This document shows positions 11,501 through 21,679 of a DNA stretch of 64,000 nucleotides, in pieces (the stretch's first letter is position 1; each line of letters starts with the position of its first letter). The DNA comes from Hydractinia symbiolongicarpus. Lineage: Eukaryota > Cnidaria > Hydrozoa > Anthoathecata > Hydractiniidae. The stretch lies in assembly GCF_029227915.1 (NCBI RefSeq), contig NC_079884.1, positions 16,678,001-16,742,000 on the forward strand, in the 5' to 3' direction. Position numbers and translations under genes: made by a program. The notes under the pieces are model-generated. The model searched no databases. It saw only the letters and a list, made by a program, of their open reading frames with translations, and was not told where the DNA came from.

Positions 11501-11547
11501 GCTAAAACATCGAACAAAGGCGTGGCTATGGAGGGGCCAGGTTCCAT
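8512..11547 (-). CDS. pol: BEL/Pao Pol: RT, RNase H and integrase
   Basis: This 1,011-residue open frame starts within the RT (FIADIEKAFLQISLF, block A; LHVDDLNGG, the variant catalytic motif near residues 113-117). It continues with an RNase H-like domain (HGFSDASKAAYGCC and PRLELLGALMLARLL) and an integrase. The integrase has the zinc-binding H-H-C-C region (HRAVGHNG ... CTLCKRF), then the DDE core: IGIDYAGPLY, VINSDNGSNF and WQGGYFERLIQSLK. The product would copy RNA to DNA and integrate it. The RT N-terminus lies in the preceding frame: near 11560-11570 an A-run at the boundary has changed length. The start methionine is therefore only the first in this frame, not a true initiation site. 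Confidence 0.9.
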   Translation of the reverse strand: MEPGPSIATPLFDVLARFRANNIAFIADIEKAFLQISLFPGHRDYVRFLWFKNIDTIDFDNFDNNVLEEWRICRVLFSLTASPFLLNATLSKHIKNYDDIDPKFTERFLNSLHVDDLNGGSKNVDEGFTFYCKVKDRLAEASFNMRKFQSNAPKLEALVNELYKGPLEVNHEGNTTKVLGLQWLKDSDKIGFNFEEIKQKFHAKPDTTKRNVLQAIASIFDPLGLINPIIVKMKTFFQDLYIKNVKWDSPLSEEHLEIWSGIVQELHEVSSIQIDRNYCYNDENDPYKSVQLHGFSDASKAAYGCCVYIRFETESGKIKTALVSSKSRVAPIKSQTIPRLELLGALMLARLLDTVSRALNNVYPIERIFAWIDSSVVYSWIKNSDKIYKPFVQNRLTEIRRLFDVKCLKLVGTNVNPADISSRGSSPLKLSTKSLWFEGPGFLTLPENEWPRLQVGDKFLPESSCEEKLSLNVNTEFTCLKSDSDVVNDACLSEIIKVDNYNSFKKLVRVTAYVLRFIRRCKEEKKRNEKKTTNTLLLTKREWPEDLSVEEIKFAKFKWLKLFQWKVQNNKNFEVEKVKLGLFKDDDGVLRCKGRVQNSPLPYDTRHPMFLPTQCELLPLIVSDSHRAVGHNGPRDTLCHVRKQFWIPRLRQVVRNLLRNCTLCKRFESKAFIYPSTSALPDFRLSLNFAFTNIGIDYAGPLYIRDIYSRSDVHKAWICLITCVSSRAVYLDISTDLCASTCVNVLKRFVNKNGAPKVINSDNGSNFISKEVQHFASSHGIKWCFNIEAAPWQGGYFERLIQSLKRCLKKVLFKTLVDYEEMLTILSAIERILNNRPLTFIYDDVNESPLTPNQLIYGKNVSIDYEEYDGESWQLTVRAKYIKTVLDHFWKRWLNEYVVDLCEFHKQKKKKLQSSYEIKVNDVVLIHDDVRAKWKIGRVRKLLKSKDARIRAAKVLVATNNNRKTIITRTLNKLYPVEQSDRDYENDKEDNDQNKIDFINEDDIIVFGGEC

Positions 11548-11555
11548 ACAATCGT

Positions 11556-12464
11556 TTAAAGAAGGACCATTTTTTTTGCACTCCCATCAAAAACCATGCG
11601 CACCTTCGTAGTTGTTTTTTCTTCCCGTATCACTGGCTTATGCGGCAAAAAATGAGTGTGTCCTACAACGTGTTCATCTGGTGCCTTTTCAATTATTTGG
11701 CAACTTTCTTGTTCTCGAATAATGTTATCGTATTGTTTCAACAATTCGCTTTTGTTTTTGAAAATTTTAATCATGTTTTTTAATCTTTGTTTTGAAAGAT
11801 CATAGTTATCTTCAAGCAGATCGTGATCTTTTATGGGTAGCTTGACCTCATAACGATCTTTTTTAAATGTCACACCTGCTTCAATACCATGATCCGAAAT
11901 CTCGTTTTCTTCTGATTTTTTAATTCCCATAGTCTCGATGTTCCAAAATCCCTGAACCAAGTCTTCAAGTGTTTTATTTTCACTCAACTCATTTTGCGCT
12001 TTTAAAACATGAGTATTAACAATGTTCACTGAAGTATCCAATTTAGTACCCATGACTCCGCCACTTAAAATATATCCCAGTTTTGATGAAATTGCTGTGG
12101 GCCCACCTTTGGTGCTACGTTTCATGTCGTTTTTCATAAAGGACCAATAATAATCCCCGCCAATCAAAATATCCACACTTAATGGTTGATTTTTTGGATT
12201 ACTGTCTGCTAAATCGAGACGACACAGAAAAGGGTAGTTAGATTTTGCACCCTCGATGTTTTGGTTTGTCAAAGGATAGCATATTTCGGATACGAATGCG
12301 TTTACCGTAATATTTTCTTCGTCATTTTTCGTTTTAACGGTAAATCTAACCATGTCCAAAGTTTTGTTTTGTTTAGCTCCTCCAAACGTTTTAGGACACA
12401 TTTGTTTTTTGTCGATTGTTTTCAATTTCAATTTTTCCGCCGCTTGCGGAGAAATGTATGACAT
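11556..12464 (-). pseudogene. BEL/Pao protease-like region and RT N-terminus
   Basis: The frame holds a DUF1758-like region (SYISPQAAEKLKLK, then VDILIGGDYYWSF), which in BEL/Pao follows the aspartic protease active site. It ends with the first RT blocks (HFLPHKPVIREEKTTTKVRM, VFDGSAK). It closes just after an A-run at about 11566 where the next frame takes over. The expected catalytic Asp-Ser/Thr-Gly loop just before SYISPQAAEKL is absent. The preceding zinc-knuckle frame runs as far as LLQTA and then meets this point directly, which indicates an internal deletion of roughly 20-35 codons. Confidence 0.8.
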
Positions 12465-12832
12465 ATGTCCGCAGACGCAGTTTGTAACAAAACTGCGTTA
12501 AAATCACATTCAGTATTCGCCACGTTATTTGAAGTTCCCTCACCTTCATTCTGATCATTGCTATCCTGGTCTCGATTACCCTTATTGCAAATAGACACAT
12601 GATGACGTCCCTTACATTTAAAACATTTCCATCTAACTGTGCAGTGTCTTGCTACATGACCTGACTGTAGACATAAAAAGCATAATCCTTTCCTTTTTAA
12701 AATGGAAGAGCGCGCAGTCGGTTTGGAAACAATAGAGCAAAATTGCGGTTTGTGCCCTGGGTTTTCACAAAAAGCACATTTTCTTTCTTTCGCATCGAAA
12801 TTCCGTCGATTTCCAACATAAAGGGGAAGCAC
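12428..12832 (-). pseudogene. BEL/Pao Gag C-terminus with CCHC zinc knuckles
   Basis: Three cysteine/histidine clusters are visible: CAFCENPGHKPQFC, CFLCLQSGHVARHC and CFKCKGRHHVSIC. These nucleocapsid-type knuckles bind element RNA. The frame overlaps the upstream Gag frame around 12765-12832, and the changeover is a frame break rather than an obvious programmed slip. It runs on to LLQTA, the usual start of the protease region, and is then cut short. Confidence 0.85.
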
Positions 12833-13751
12833 CAGAAAAACAAGGGCTTTCCTCCTGACCGGTTGAAACTTTTTCTCGCGCTTCTAATTCAGTTTTAAAA
12901 GCTTGCATAACCTCGCTTACTTTCCATGCGTTTTTTCCAAGTTGGCGACTAATAATCAGACGCAATTCTCCTGGCAGTTTTTGCAATAACACAGGTATAA
13001 GCATTGAGCCAAAGTTTTGAGATTCAACTCCTAAAGATTGTAAACTACGCACTTGCGCCTCAGTTATATCGAACAATTGGCGTAAATTACGAACGTCAGA
13101 AATAGCCATGACAGGCTCCAAGTTTAATAGTTTATTCATATGTCCTGAAATTATCATTTGCGAATCTCCGAAGCGATCTTTTAACAAATTTAAAGCAATC
13201 TCATAATTATCATTACTCAGTTTTAAACCGCCTATCGTAGATGCAGCATCTTTAACAACAAATCCTAACAAATAATTCATTTTTTCAACATTAGACAAGT
13301 GATCGTTTTTGTCAACTGCTGCTTCAAAAGAATCAATAAATGAAACCCAATTAGTTGGATCGCCATCAAATTTTTTTATTTCAATTTTTGGCAGTTTAAT
13401 AGAGCTTGAAGCACTAACTGACCTCGTACTGACTGTGTCACTTCTATCTTCTTTTGATTTTAGGAAACAATCAAGTATTAGCAGTTCATTTCTTACCCGT
13501 ACTTCAAAGTCACTACTTTCTTGAGCATCTTTTATTAATTGATCTTCCTCTTCAATAATTTCGGAAATCTCTTCCGTAATACTTAAAAATTTTCCAAGTT
13601 TGCTCTCTATGGTAGTGTTCAACGTTTGCAATAACGTAAGTTTTTCTTCTTGATAATGTTCATAACAAGGTTTTTTTTCTTCTCGTAAGTAATTTTCGAT
13701 AACTTTTACTAACGTGTTTCTTATTCTTAACTTCTTTTCCAAAGGCAACAT
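12765..13751 (-). CDS. gag: BEL/Pao Gag N-terminal region
   Basis: This 328-residue open frame starts MLPLEKKLRIRN. It has a coiled-coil-like acidic N-terminal half, then the Pao-type Gag block KIEIKKFDGDPTNWVSFIDS near residues 123-142, followed by LLNLEPV and LRQLFDITEAQV. Gag packages element RNA. It lies 140 bp downstream of the 5' LTR and PBS, as expected. The last 20-25 residues probably belong to the wrong frame because the zinc-knuckle region continues in another. An identical copy lies at 16225-17211 in the tandem duplicate. Confidence 0.88.
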   Translation of the reverse strand: MLPLEKKLRIRNTLVKVIENYLREEKKPCYEHYQEEKLTLLQTLNTTIESKLGKFLSITEEISEIIEEEDQLIKDAQESSDFEVRVRNELLILDCFLKSKEDRSDTVSTRSVSASSSIKLPKIEIKKFDGDPTNWVSFIDSFEAAVDKNDHLSNVEKMNYLLGFVVKDAASTIGGLKLSNDNYEIALNLLKDRFGDSQMIISGHMNKLLNLEPVMAISDVRNLRQLFDITEAQVRSLQSLGVESQNFGSMLIPVLLQKLPGELRLIISRQLGKNAWKVSEVMQAFKTELEAREKVSTGQEESPCFSGASPLCWKSTEFRCERKKMCFL

Positions 13752-13876
13752 GTTTGTTTATAATACGTTCAAAATAAATAATACTCTGTTTCTTCTAACA
13801 CGCACAACCACGTCTTCTTTCCTTTTTTAATATAATAAATAATTTAATAAATAACGTATAAATGATATCAAAACTA

Positions 13877-13894
13877 TCCGGCTCGGTTTGACCA
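13877..13894 (-). promoter_or_regulatory. Primer-binding site of the BEL/Pao element
   Basis: Immediately inside the 5' LTR the minus strand reads TGGTCAAACCGAGCC. The leading TGG would pair with a tRNA CCA end. The tRNA species is not assigned. Confidence 0.7.
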
Positions 13895-14048
13895 TGTAAT
13901 ATCTCGTAAAAAGGAACTCATGAAAACGTGTCTTATATCAACAAAATATTTTCTGTACTGCCGAAGCATCTAAAAAGTTTACATTTACATCACATTCGTC
14001 ACACGTGGCTTTAAGAGTCACGTGTTAAAAATACATAAATAATTAACA
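13895..14048 (-). repeat. 5' LTR of the BEL/Pao element
   Basis: 154-bp LTR matching 8364-8517 at about 152 positions. A gtaat duplication follows at 14049-14053. A third copy lies at 17355-17508 through the tandem duplication. Confidence 0.93.
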
Positions 14049-14053
14049 GTAAT
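14049..14053. repeat. Target-site duplication GTAAT, right copy
   Basis: Exact match to 8359-8363. Confidence 0.85.
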
Positions 14054-16147
14054 AAATTGAAATGGGTCATAAAATTTTCCGAAATTTGGTGTTGCTTGTT
14101 CAATTTTTCAGCACAAGTCAATAATAAAAAAAGATAGGAAATTAGCTCACTGAAGAGAGGGATATACACTTCAAATTAGGGGTATTTGAACTGGCAATAT
14201 TACCTGTACATATAATATGTCCCTCCTGAAAGTCAATATACTAAATAAAAATTTGACTACTTATTTGAATAATTATGGTATCAAGTTAGCAGTATCTCTA
14301 CACTGTCTCAACTTAACAAGGACTGTCCAGATTTCAGACATTTCTAGCCTAGTTAACTAATTTTTCTTCGAGATATTAAATTGAGTTTCTGATATAATAA
14401 TTTTCCAGTGCAAACCCGAATTAAAATCAACCAATAAACATAAAGCCAGCATGACCACATCTAACATTAAATGATCACGTGAGCAAAGAACAATAGAATT
14501 TCTTGCCTTAAAGTATTCACAAGGTTCTTTCATACAAGACAAAAAATATCTTCTGAGCAATTGTATTTCAGGTGGCATAACTGGTATTTTATCTAATAAA
14601 GCATCTTAATATCAAAGATAAATGTATCCAATGTAAAAAATAACTTTTTAAGACAAAGCATTCTTACTACTAAGTGAGAACACAACACTATTTTTCTTCC
14701 TTTAAAAAATAAGATTAATTAAAATAATTAGTTAACAAAATTCAATCTAGCTAAGGCTACCAAAAGTTACTTATATGCTTAACTTAGATATCTTTGAAAA
14801 GATGCCATACACTGCGTCTTTTGTTCAACAATAAATGCAAATGCGCTAGCTCTTTTGGAACATGTATTCAGTATGGAATTAGCTACCTTGCATGTTGATA
14901 GAAATTATATTTTAAAAAAGTATTCTCTTTATATAAGAAATCAACTCTGGCCTACTTTTCACCACATCAGATTTTAAAAACTAACGTTTTTCTCAAAAAA
15001 ATATTTTTTTAATTTTTTTATGAAATTATTATTCAACAGATAACTGAAACAAACATATCAATTTAAACTTTTTAATAGCAAATTTCCAGAGGTAATGTAT
15101 ACTATTAATAGCATGGCTTTATTACGTATTATGACGTTTAACAGGTAAAAAATTTATTGTTGCCAGAAATTGTATCCTGGAAGAATCAATTTTTATATGA
15201 AAATTATACCAATAATCATAATTTTCCCAAAAAAGTTATTTTTTGGTCTTTAACAGCAGATCACTGAGAATTTACACAATTAAAAATCTTGTGGTAACAT
15301 TTTTAAAATTAAAAATCTTGATTTTGTAAACATTATATGCACAAATTCTAACAAATTATAAAAAGAATTAAAATAAATTGGAATGATCATCTTTTTTAAA
15401 ACATCAATGGACACGCATCTTGCGTACAAAAAAAGAATTGTATGGAGCAAAAGATCGAAATGGAACTGGAGTTTAAAAAAAATGTCTTTTAGTAAAAAAC
15501 ACAATCGTTACGGAGAAAATATAATCTGCCGTGAAAATATAGTCTGCGGCCATGTTGAGGGCCGGATTGACATAGCAAACAAAATAGTAGATGATCGCTG
15601 TGAATACATAATGGTACAAGATAGCCCTCTCTTTTTCATATATTTGCTATAGCTTACTTCTAACGACAAAGCAATGTGTTTCGTTAATATATTTAACACT
15701 TTTAAACCACTCCATAAGTGAATAATAAAAAATAAAAATTGCATGCGCAAATTCACAAATATTGCTTCATGCGTGTTGTTTTTTTCATGGAATTCCTGGT
15801 ACAATGTGCATATGTTGTCAAGATTGAGGCCCTGGACGCCTCCTTACTTTTGATCTTTAATAGATCCCAGTTAAATGAGATGTTCCAAGGGTACAATCTT
15901 GACGGCCCCATCACTGCTTCTCTGCTATCGTAATAACTCCAGTTTAAAATGGTGCCAGGAGTAATTTTTGTAAGTAGATGTTTTTTATCTTCTCTTTTTT
16001 CCTCATTTTCTGTGATCGCTTTTACTTTCGATTTTTCGTCGATTTATTATTTGTTACTTTTTCTGTTTAAAGTGTAAATGATAGTTTCCCTGTAGTGTGT
16101 GTGTGGAAAACCAGTTAAAAACAACAGACATGCAATTATAAGCAATT
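14054..16147. other. Flanking DNA caught in the duplication, no gene recognised
   Basis: AT-rich with short open frames only. One possible hairpin pairs gtcaagattg near 15817 with caatcttgac near 15893. The same sequence recurs at 17514-19607. Confidence 0.45.
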
Positions 16148-16292
16148 CTTTCCTTTTTAAAATGGAAGAGCGCGCAGTCGGTTTGGAAACAATAGAGCAA
16201 AATTGCGGTTTGTGCCCTGGGTTTTCACAAAAAGCACATTTTCTTTCTTTCGCATCGAAATTCCGTCGATTTCCAACATAAAGGGGAAGCAC
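16047..16292 (-). pseudogene. Truncated zinc-knuckle frame at the duplication junction
   Basis: Only the first knuckle (CAFCENPGHKPQFC) survives. At 16148-16150 the coding sequence stops matching Gag and passes into the end of unit 1. Protease, RT and integrase are missing from this side. Confidence 0.85.
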
Positions 16293-17211
16293 CAGAAAAA
16301 CAAGGGCTTTCCTCCTGACCGGTTGAAACTTTTTCTCGCGCTTCTAATTCAGTTTTAAAAGCTTGCATAACCTCGCTTACTTTCCATGCGTTTTTTCCAA
16401 GTTGGCGACTAATAATCAGACGCAATTCTCCTGGCAGTTTTTGCAATAACACAGGTATAAGCATTGAGCCAAAGTTTTGAGATTCAACTCCTAAAGATTG
16501 TAAACTACGCACTTGCGCCTCAGTTATATCGAACAATTGGCGTAAATTACGAACGTCAGAAATAGCCATGACAGGCTCCAAGTTTAATAGTTTATTCATA
16601 TGTCCTGAAATTATCATTTGCGAATCTCCGAAGCGATCTTTTAACAAATTTAAAGCAATCTCATAATTATCATTACTCAGTTTTAAACCGCCTATCGTAG
16701 ATGCAGCATCTTTAACAACAAATCCTAACAAATAATTCATTTTTTCAACATTAGACAAGTGATCGTTTTTGTCAACTGCTGCTTCAAAAGAATCAATAAA
16801 TGAAACCCAATTAGTTGGATCGCCATCAAATTTTTTTATTTCAATTTTTGGCAGTTTAATAGAGCTTGAAGCACTAACTGACCTCGTACTGACTGTGTCA
16901 CTTCTATCTTCTTTTGATTTTAGGAAACAATCAAGTATTAGCAGTTCATTTCTTACCCGTACTTCAAAGTCACTACTTTCTTGAGCATCTTTTATTAATT
17001 GATCTTCCTCTTCAATAATTTCGGAAATCTCTTCCGTAATACTTAAAAATTTTCCAAGTTTGCTCTCTATGGTAGTGTTCAACGTTTGCAATAACGTAAG
17101 TTTTTCTTCTTGATAATGTTCATAACAAGGTTTTTTTTCTTCTCGTAAGTAATTTTCGATAACTTTTACTAACGTGTTTCTTATTCTTAACTTCTTTTCC
17201 AAAGGCAACAT
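16225..17211 (-). pseudogene. Duplicate BEL/Pao gag fragment
   Basis: Same 328-residue frame as 12765-13751, with no protein difference. It lies in a duplicate lacking pol and a 3' LTR, so it cannot be an independent element. It might still be transcribed from the adjacent LTR copy. Confidence 0.85.
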
Positions 17212-17354
17212 GTTTGTTTATAATACGTTCAAAATAAATAATACTCTGTTTCTTCTAACACGCACAACCACGTCTTCTTTCCTTTTTTAATATAATAAAT
17301 AATTTAATAAATAACGTATAAATGATATCAAAACTATCCGGCTCGGTTTGACCA

Positions 17355-17508
17355 TGTAATATCTCGTAAAAAGGAACTCATGAAAACGTGTCTTATATCA
17401 ACAAAATATTTTCTGTACTGCCGAAGCATCTAAAAAGTTTACATTTACATCACATTCGTCACACGTGGCTTTAAGAGTCACGTGTTAAAAATACATAAAT
17501 AATTAACA
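17355..17508 (-). repeat. Duplicated copy of the BEL/Pao 5' LTR
   Basis: Identical in position within the 3,460-bp unit to 13895-14048. It is followed by the same gtaat, so it arose by segmental duplication and not by a new insertion. Confidence 0.9.
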
Positions 17509-19753
17509 GTAATAAATTGAAATGGGTCATAAAATTTTCCGAAATTTGGTGTTGCTTGTTCAATTTTTCAGCACAAGTCAATAATAAAAAAAGATAGGAA
17601 ATTAGCTCACTGAAGAGAGGGATATACACTTCAAATTAGGGGTATTTGAACTGGCAATATTACCTGTACATATAATATGTCCCTCCTGAAAGTCAATATA
17701 CTAAATAAAAATTTGACTACTTATTTGAATAATTATGGTATCAAGTTAGCAGTATCTCTACACTGTCTCAACTTAACAAGGACTGTCCAGATTTCAGACA
17801 TTTCTAGCCTAGTTAACTAATTTTTCTTCGAGATATTAAATTGAGTTTCTGATATAATAATTTTCCAGTGCAAACCCGAATTAAAATCAACCAATAAACA
17901 TAAAGCCAGCATGACCACATCTAACATTAAATGATCACGTGAGCAAAGAACAATAGAATTTCTTGCCTTAAAGTATTCACAAGGTTCTTTCATACAAGAC
18001 AAAAAATATCTTCTGAGCAATTGTATTTCAGGTGGCATAACTGGTATTTTATCTAATAAAGCATCTTAATATCAAAGATAAATGTATCCAATGTAAAAAA
18101 TAACTTTTTAAGACAAAGCATTCTTACTACTAAGTGAGAACACAACACTATTTTTCTTCCTTTAAAAAATAAGATTAATTAAAATAATTAGTTAACAAAA
18201 TTCAATCTAGCTAAGGCTACCAAAAGTTACTTATATGCTTAACTTAGATATCTTTGAAAAGATGCCATACACTGCGTCTTTTGTTCAACAATAAATGCAA
18301 ATGCGCTAGCTCTTTTGGAACATGTATTCAGTATGGAATTAGCTACCTTGCATGTTGATAGAAATTATATTTTAAAAAAGTATTCTCTTTATATAAGAAA
18401 TCAACTCTGGCCTACTTTTCACCACATCAGATTTTAAAAACTAACGTTTTTCTCAAAAAAATATTTTTTTAATTTTTTTATGAAATTATTATTCAACAGA
18501 TAACTGAAACAAACATATCAATTTAAACTTTTTAATAGCAAATTTCCAGAGGTAATGTATACTATTAATAGCATGGCTTTATTACGTATTATGACGTTTA
18601 ACAGGTAAAAAATTTATTGTTGCCAGAAATTGTATCCTGGAAGAATCAATTTTTATATGAAAATTATACCAATAATCATAATTTTCCCAAAAAAGTTATT
18701 TTTTGGTCTTTAACAGCAGATCACTGAGAATTTACACAACTAAAAATCTTGTGGTAACATTTTTAAAATTAAAAATCTTGATTTTGTAAACATTATATGC
18801 ACAAATTCTAACAAATTATAAAAAGAATTAAAATAAATTGGAATGATCATCTTTTTTAAAACATCAATGGACACGCATCTTGCGTACAAAAAAAGAATTG
18901 TATGGAGCAAAAGATCGAAATGGAACTGGAGTTTAAAAAAAATGTCTTTTAGTAAAAAACACAATCGTTACGGAGAAAATATAATCTGCCGTGAAAATAT
19001 AGTCTGCGGCCATGTTGAGGGCCGGATTGACATAGCAAACAAAATAGTAGATGATCGCTGTGAATACATAATGGTACAAGATAGCCCTCTCTTTTTCATA
19101 TATTTGCTATAGCTTACTTCTAACGACAAAGCAATGTGTTTCGTTAATATATTTAACACTTTTAAACCACTCCATAAGTGAATAATAAAAAATAAAAATT
19201 GCATGCGCAAATTCACAAATATTGCTTCATGCGTGTTGTTTTTTTCATGGAATTCCTGGTACAATGTGCATATGTTGTCAAGATTGAGGCCCTGGACGCC
19301 TCCTTACTTTTGATCTTTAATAGATCCCAGTTAAATGAGATGTTCCAAGGGTACAATCTTGACGGCCCCATCACTGCTTCTCTGCTATCGTAATAACTCC
19401 AGTTTAAAATGGTGCCAGGAGTAATTTTTGTAAGTAGATGTTTTTTATCTTCTCTTTTTTCCTCATTTTCTGTGATCGCTTTTACTTTCGATTTTTCGTC
19501 GATTTATTATTTGTTACTTTTTCTGTTTAAAGTGTAAATGATAGTTTCCCTGTAGTGTGTGTGTGGAAAACCAGTTAAAAACAACAGACATGCAATTATA
19601 AGCAATTCTTGTGATGAGTGGTCCCACTGTAATTGCAATGAAATCTATACTTCTGAATGCCCAGTGATCCTTGGTTATGCCTAAGTTATGTGGATCATGC
19701 CATGCCCTTTTTTTATTCTTCAGATATAAATGTTGTAAAAATATGGACAATGC

Positions 19754-19762
19754 TCCCACTTC
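19754..19762. repeat. 9-bp target-site duplication TCCCACTTC, left
   Basis: Exact match to 20666-20674, on the other side of the 903-bp inverted-repeat element. Confidence 0.8.
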
Positions 19763-20665
19763 CGTAATAACTAAAACAGGTAACCACCAGTCTCCGCAGA
19801 ACCACCACAGAACAAGCAGCGAACCACCAGTCTCCGTAGAACGACCAGAGAACCAGCAGCGAACCGACAGTACTATGACAGAACGAGTAGTCTTGGTTGA
19901 GAACCACCTGAATAGCGATCGCTGTAAATGCACAACACTCCATGCCTTAAAAAAGAAAAACTGCAAAGTTTTGGTAGAATTTACTACCCCGCGCCTTATT
20001 TCCGGGAATTTTGAGAATATATTACTAGTATACACTATATTTAGTGAAATATTATCCAAATTATATCGTTCTGGGATTAAAAAATCAACACTTATTCTGT
20101 TTCCTTGTAATTTACTCTTCAACGCAATAAATAACAAACCAACATTTCAATCTTTTTCAATAATTTTAATCAGGAATGCTAATGAATACCATGATAATAA
20201 CTAACGATAATAGCTAGATAATAGCCGACCATCTTTTTTAACGAGCGTCTAAAATACATATGTTACCCCCAGCAAAACAACACTTTTCTTGCTAATTCAA
20301 ATCGTCAATTTTTATGAAATGAATAACAAAAGATCGACTTTTTGTATTCTGATTATTTTTTTTACGTAGAATAAAGTTTATAACACTTTGAGAGTCGTTT
20401 TTAAAATTCACCTGTACGAGGACCGTTAGTTCATGTACGAAGGACACGAAATAGCCAGTGGAAAGTAGGGTCTTCGACTGTTGTGTATTTAATTAGCTTC
20501 GTTGCGCTCACTTTGGCGTGGGAGTTTAGTATTGGAATTATTTATTCATTGGTGGTTCTGTGATAGTACTGCTGGTTCGCTGTTGGTTCTCTGGTCGTTC
20601 TACAGGGACTGTTGGTTCTCTGGTGGTTCTGTGGAGACTGGTAGTTACCTGTTATAGTTAGTACA
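19763..20665. mobile_element. Non-autonomous MULE-like element, 903 bp, long TIRs
   Basis: The termini form an inverted repeat of about 115-125 bp. The left end reads cgtaataactaaaacagg and the reverse complement of the right end tgtactaactataacagg. The repeats are built from a subrepeat of agaaccaccagagaacc type. A perfect 9-bp duplication flanks the element. Long TIRs with 9-bp TSDs are characteristic of Mutator-like elements. The open frame at 19671-20204 crosses the left boundary and looks incidental; no transposase is present. Confidence 0.82.
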
Positions 20666-20674
20666 TCCCACTTC
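20666..20674. repeat. 9-bp target-site duplication TCCCACTTC, right
   Basis: Exact match to 19754-19762. Confidence 0.8.
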
Positions 20675-21347
20675 AACTAATTTAGAAACCTTTGTTCAAC
20701 CGGTTTGGACAGGTGAACGCAAAATGCCCTTTCTCGATACGAAAAAAACAGTTTCTGGTCCTGGACGCGAGATGAAGAGGGATTGCGGGGATGATGTTGA
20801 AGGAAGCAGTGAGGCACTACGCATGTACTTACTAAAAAAAGGTCATCTATGCAGGCAACGTGCTGGATCACTAGCCATGTGCAAGCAATGGAGTTGGTCA
20901 AATGCGTAGACAGCAAAAAACTCATATTGATTGGCAAACTAAGTTACAAAGTCTCGTATGTAATCATTTCCTTGCAAAGATGCAGAAAAAAGACAACACA
21001 CCAGGGCTTAACCCTTCATGTGTGACTTATTTGTGGTCATTCTTATAAGGGAGACATTGGGACCACTGCCATCATCCATCGAAATACACAATGCTAAAAG
21101 AGCATTAATTAAGCATAGGAGGAGAAGAAGCAGGTCAAAGTTAACATACTCGTTAACATTTCCACGTCCCTTTTGGGCACAGGATGGGTAGGCGGATTAA
21201 AGGGAAAAAAAGTGCGCAAAGCATCAACATTGCCATTATAGCAAGACACAAAAGGAAAATGGCAGCTGAAGTTGTGTAAGTAACAGTTAAGGCAATATTT
21301 GTGTTCTTGTGGCCGAAATACAATCAGAATTTCCTAATTGAGCTCTA
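20675..21347. other. Spacer, no gene recognised
   Basis: Short frames without motifs. No inverted repeat found. Confidence 0.4.
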
Positions 21348-21677
21348 AGGGGCCTTCGAAAATTTTTTGGGGCCCCGTTAGCGGGATATCGGCGCTAAGG
21401 GGGGACGGGGTCTGAAGTTTGAAAAAAGAATCCGCGAACGATTGAGAAATTTCAAAAATTTGTTTGTGGCCTAAAATTCTTCGTCGTTTGCGAGCATAAT
21501 TCCTCATGTCATCAATTCCGATAACTTTTATCTACAAAACACGCCCCTGAGCCTTCTAAGATTTATCCGAATGTATGTATTTCACGGACGGAAATCCGCT
21601 AAAAGAGGGGGGGAGGGGGTACGAATCTTAGCGACGATATCCCGCTAACGGGGACCAAAAATTTTTCGAAGGCCCCT
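21348..21677. mobile_element. MITE, 330 bp, with about 45-bp TIRs and TA target duplication
   Basis: The left end aggggccttcgaaaa...gttagcgggatatcg and the right end form a near-perfect inverted repeat. The dinucleotide TA flanks both ends (21346-21347 and 21678-21679). The interior is non-coding. A TA duplication fits the Tc1/mariner supergroup, but the transposase that mobilised it is not identifiable from the sequence. Confidence 0.8.
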
Positions 21678-21679
21678 TA

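Larger units (their letters stand above)
8364..14048 (-). mobile_element. Full-length BEL/Pao LTR retrotransposon (about 5.7 kb)
   Basis: Two 154-bp LTRs (tgtaat...attaaca on the plus strand) bound gag, zinc knuckles, a DUF1758-type protease region, RT, RNase H and integrase in BEL/Pao order on the minus strand. A 5-bp target duplication, a primer-binding site and a purine tract are present. The LTRs differ at about two positions, so the insertion is fairly young. Several frame breaks and a lost protease catalytic loop make this copy defective. Its 5' LTR and gag were later caught in a 3.46-kb tandem duplication. Confidence 0.95.
12688..16150. repeat. Tandem duplication, unit 1 (period 3,460 bp)
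   Basis: From the ctt at 12688 onward the sequence repeats at +3,460. It includes gag, the 5' LTR and about 2.1 kb of flank. Unit 2 begins at 16151 and ends at 19610. The three bases ctt occur at the start of unit 1, at the junction and at the end of unit 2, which suggests a microhomology-mediated tandem duplication. By eye I found one difference (15280 t against 18740 c). Confidence 0.93.
16148..19610. repeat. Tandem duplication, unit 2
   Basis: Second 3,460-bp unit, head-to-tail with unit 1 and nearly identical. It ends at attctt 19605-19610, after which sequence diverges into gtgatgagtgg. Confidence 0.93.

Noticed and set aside
19671-20204. 177-codon open frame
   Set aside because: It crosses the left target duplication and TIR of the 903-bp element and has no recognisable domain. 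The reverse-strand frame over the same region is equally long.
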